From: Victivallales bacterium
GTDB lineage: Bacteria > Verrucomicrobiota > Lentisphaeria > Oligosphaerales > Lenti-02
DNA length: 6,020 nt
Assembly: GCA_018648945.1 (NCBI GenBank)
Contig: JABGQJ010000488.1
Location: forward strand, 1-6,020
Direction: 5' to 3'
This document shows, piece after piece, positions 4,816-6,020 of this stretch. The position numbers and the translations under genes are program-made. The notes below the pieces were generated by a model. The model was not told the DNA's origin. It worked only from the letters and a program-made list of their open reading frames with translations, and did not search any database. Within the stretch, counting starts at the first letter, position 1. Each line of letters starts with the position of its first letter.

Positions 4816-6020
4816 ATGCCATCCATTTGCCGTCTTGCGTGTCTTCTGTCTGCTCTGACCGTATCCACCATGGCCGCAGGCCTGCCGGCGCCGCCTGATC
4901 CGCCAGCCAATGCGAAGGCTCTGGGCACCAGGATTCAGCGGGCCATGACCTTGATGGCCACCAGCACGCCCAAGAAGCACAACCGGGTTAAGGTGCTGTT
5001 CTACGGGCAGTCCATCTCGCGTGGGCCGTGGTCGAACGAGGTGGGGGAGTACCTTCGCAAGCAGTTTCCCGACGCGGACCTGGAGATTGCGAATCACTCC
5101 CGTGGCGGACACACGGCCCCGGTTCTGATCAACTGCGCCAAATTCGACCTCTACCCTTTCTATCCGGATCTGATGATCTTCCATGTCTACGGCGGCGACG
5201 ACACCGGGGAGCTCGAAGAGATCATCGCCCGGACGCGGCGGCGCACGACGGCCGACATCCTGATCTGGACCCCCCACTATCGCTGGCCCAGGAAGCTGGC
5301 CGGCGACACGCCCTGGGACGATCCTGCGGTCATCAAGGCTGGCCAGGGAGACGACCACCATGCCGATCGGTTGCGCGAGATCGCGGCGAAGTACAAATGC
5401 GAGCTTGGCGACATCCGGCCCCGCTGGCGGGCCTATCTGGACAAGCACGGCCTCCAGGCCAAGAGCATGCTTGCTGACGGTATCCACCCCAACAGCACCG
5501 GGCAGCACCTCCTCGCGGCACTCGTGAAGCCCTACCTGAACTACACGAGCACGGAGACGGCAGCAGACTGGCAGGACCGGGTGCGCGACATCCCGGCCGA
5601 CAGTCCTGAGGTCCGGCGGACGGCAGATGGTGCCCTGGAACTGACCTTCGAGGGCAACCGCGTCGATGTGATCGCCGATCCCACCGCCGCCACCCCAGGG
5701 GCAGCCAAGGTGTTTCTCGACGGCAAGCGCCCCTCCCAATTCCCCGCGTGCTATGCCATGACACCATCCACCAAGATGTGGGGCCACTACTGGCCTGCCC
5801 TGCGGAGCATGTCGTGGAATGCGCCCCTGCTCGTCGAGGACTGGACTGCCCGGGTGCTGGCCGTCGATGAGAAGACCGGGCGCGTCGACTTCGAGGTGAT
5901 CGGCTCCAAGACCGGGCCCGATGGCAAGGGCAACACCAAGGAGAAGTTCGTCTCTAACTCCGGTCGTGTTGTCACGGACCAGAAGAGCTGGATCTTCTAC
6001 TACAAGGCATTCCTCCGCAA
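4816..6020 (+). CDS. Exported SGNH/GDSL-family hydrolase (probable carbohydrate esterase; 3' end cut by the window)
   Basis: 401 residues are visible from the ATG at 4816; the frame continues past the right edge. Residues 1-21 form a signal peptide (Arg6, then a hydrophobic stretch ending in Ala-Ala-Gly). A weak GGGGAC lies at 4805-4810, 5 nt before the start. The SGNH domain spans about residues 57-240. Block I is VLFYGQSIS with nucleophile Ser66; block II is SRGGH (95-99); block V is DGIHPN with Asp221 and His224. The block III position reads HVYGGDD (123-129), so the usual Asn of the oxyanion hole appears to be Asp128. Beyond residue 260 a probable beta-rich C-terminal domain starts (ELTFEGNRVDVIA, 275-287) and is incomplete. 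The family removes acyl groups from glycans or lipids; glycan deacetylation is likeliest given the neighbours. It is transcribed divergently from the isomerase operon across a shared 205-bp promoter region. Confidence 0.9.
   Translation, partial: MPSICRLACLLSALTVSTMAAGLPAPPDPPANAKALGTRIQRAMTLMATSTPKKHNRVKVLFYGQSISRGPWSNEVGEYLRKQFPDADLEIANHSRGGHTAPVLINCAKFDLYPFYPDLMIFHVYGGDDTGELEEIIARTRRRTTADILIWTPHYRWPRKLAGDTPWDDPAVIKAGQGDDHHADRLREIAAKYKCELGDIRPRWRAYLDKHGLQAKSMLADGIHPNSTGQHLLAALVKPYLNYTSTETAADWQDRVRDIPADSPEVRRTADGALELTFEGNRVDVIADPTAATPGAAKVFLDGKRPSQFPACYAMTPSTKMWGHYWPALRSMSWNAPLLVEDWTARVLAVDEKTGRVDFEVIGSKTGPDGKGNTKEKFVSNSGRVVTDQKSWIFYYKAFLR

Noticed and set aside
4723..5787. A 354-codon open frame on the minus strand opposite the SGNH hydrolase
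   Set aside because: The plus strand carries a signal peptide and all main SGNH blocks in one frame; the minus product has no recognisable domain.

Overview
The window is GC-rich (about 60% by eye) bacterial DNA carrying five protein genes, two of them cut by the window edges. The gene types suggest a polysaccharide-degrading, metagenome-type lineage such as Planctomycetota, Lentisphaerota/Verrucomicrobiota or Armatimonadota. These types are an exported LamG plus glycosidase-like protein, an exported SGNH esterase of the GQSI type, and tandem Gfo/Idh/MocA oxidoreductases with a TIM-barrel sugar isomerase. The taxonomic guess rests on resemblance only; there is no rRNA or marker gene here.

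Layout from left to right. Bases 1-1181 (minus) are the 5' part of an exported LamG plus TIM-barrel protein that runs off the left edge. Bases 1182-1576 hold no convincing gene. This stretch contains a palindrome-rich segment (1309-1533) bounded by 14-bp inverted repeats, and a perfect Shine-Dalgarno that leads only into this repeat DNA. Bases 1577-4610 (minus) are a three-gene operon-like run, transcribed right to left: a sugar phosphate isomerase/epimerase-like TIM barrel (3774-4610), a Gfo/Idh/MocA oxidoreductase (2602-3672) and a second, divergent Gfo/Idh/MocA oxidoreductase (1577-2593). A 101-bp spacer with two stem-loops separates the first two; only 8 nt separate the last two. Bases 4611-4815 are a divergent promoter region with a good sigma-70-like promoter facing right and a CTTGGT-N4-ACCAAG palindrome near the probable left-facing promoter. 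Bases 4816-6020 (plus) are an exported SGNH/GDSL-family hydrolase that runs off the right edge.

Together the genes look like part of a carbohydrate-use locus. The two exported proteins would bind, cleave or de-esterify a glycan outside the cytoplasm. The three cytosolic enzymes would oxidise, isomerise or epimerise the released sugar using NAD(P). Substrate, reaction order and the link between the flanking genes and the operon are inference. No transporter, SusC/D pair or regulator gene lies inside the window. The long open frames opposite or across these genes are shadows typical of GC-rich DNA.
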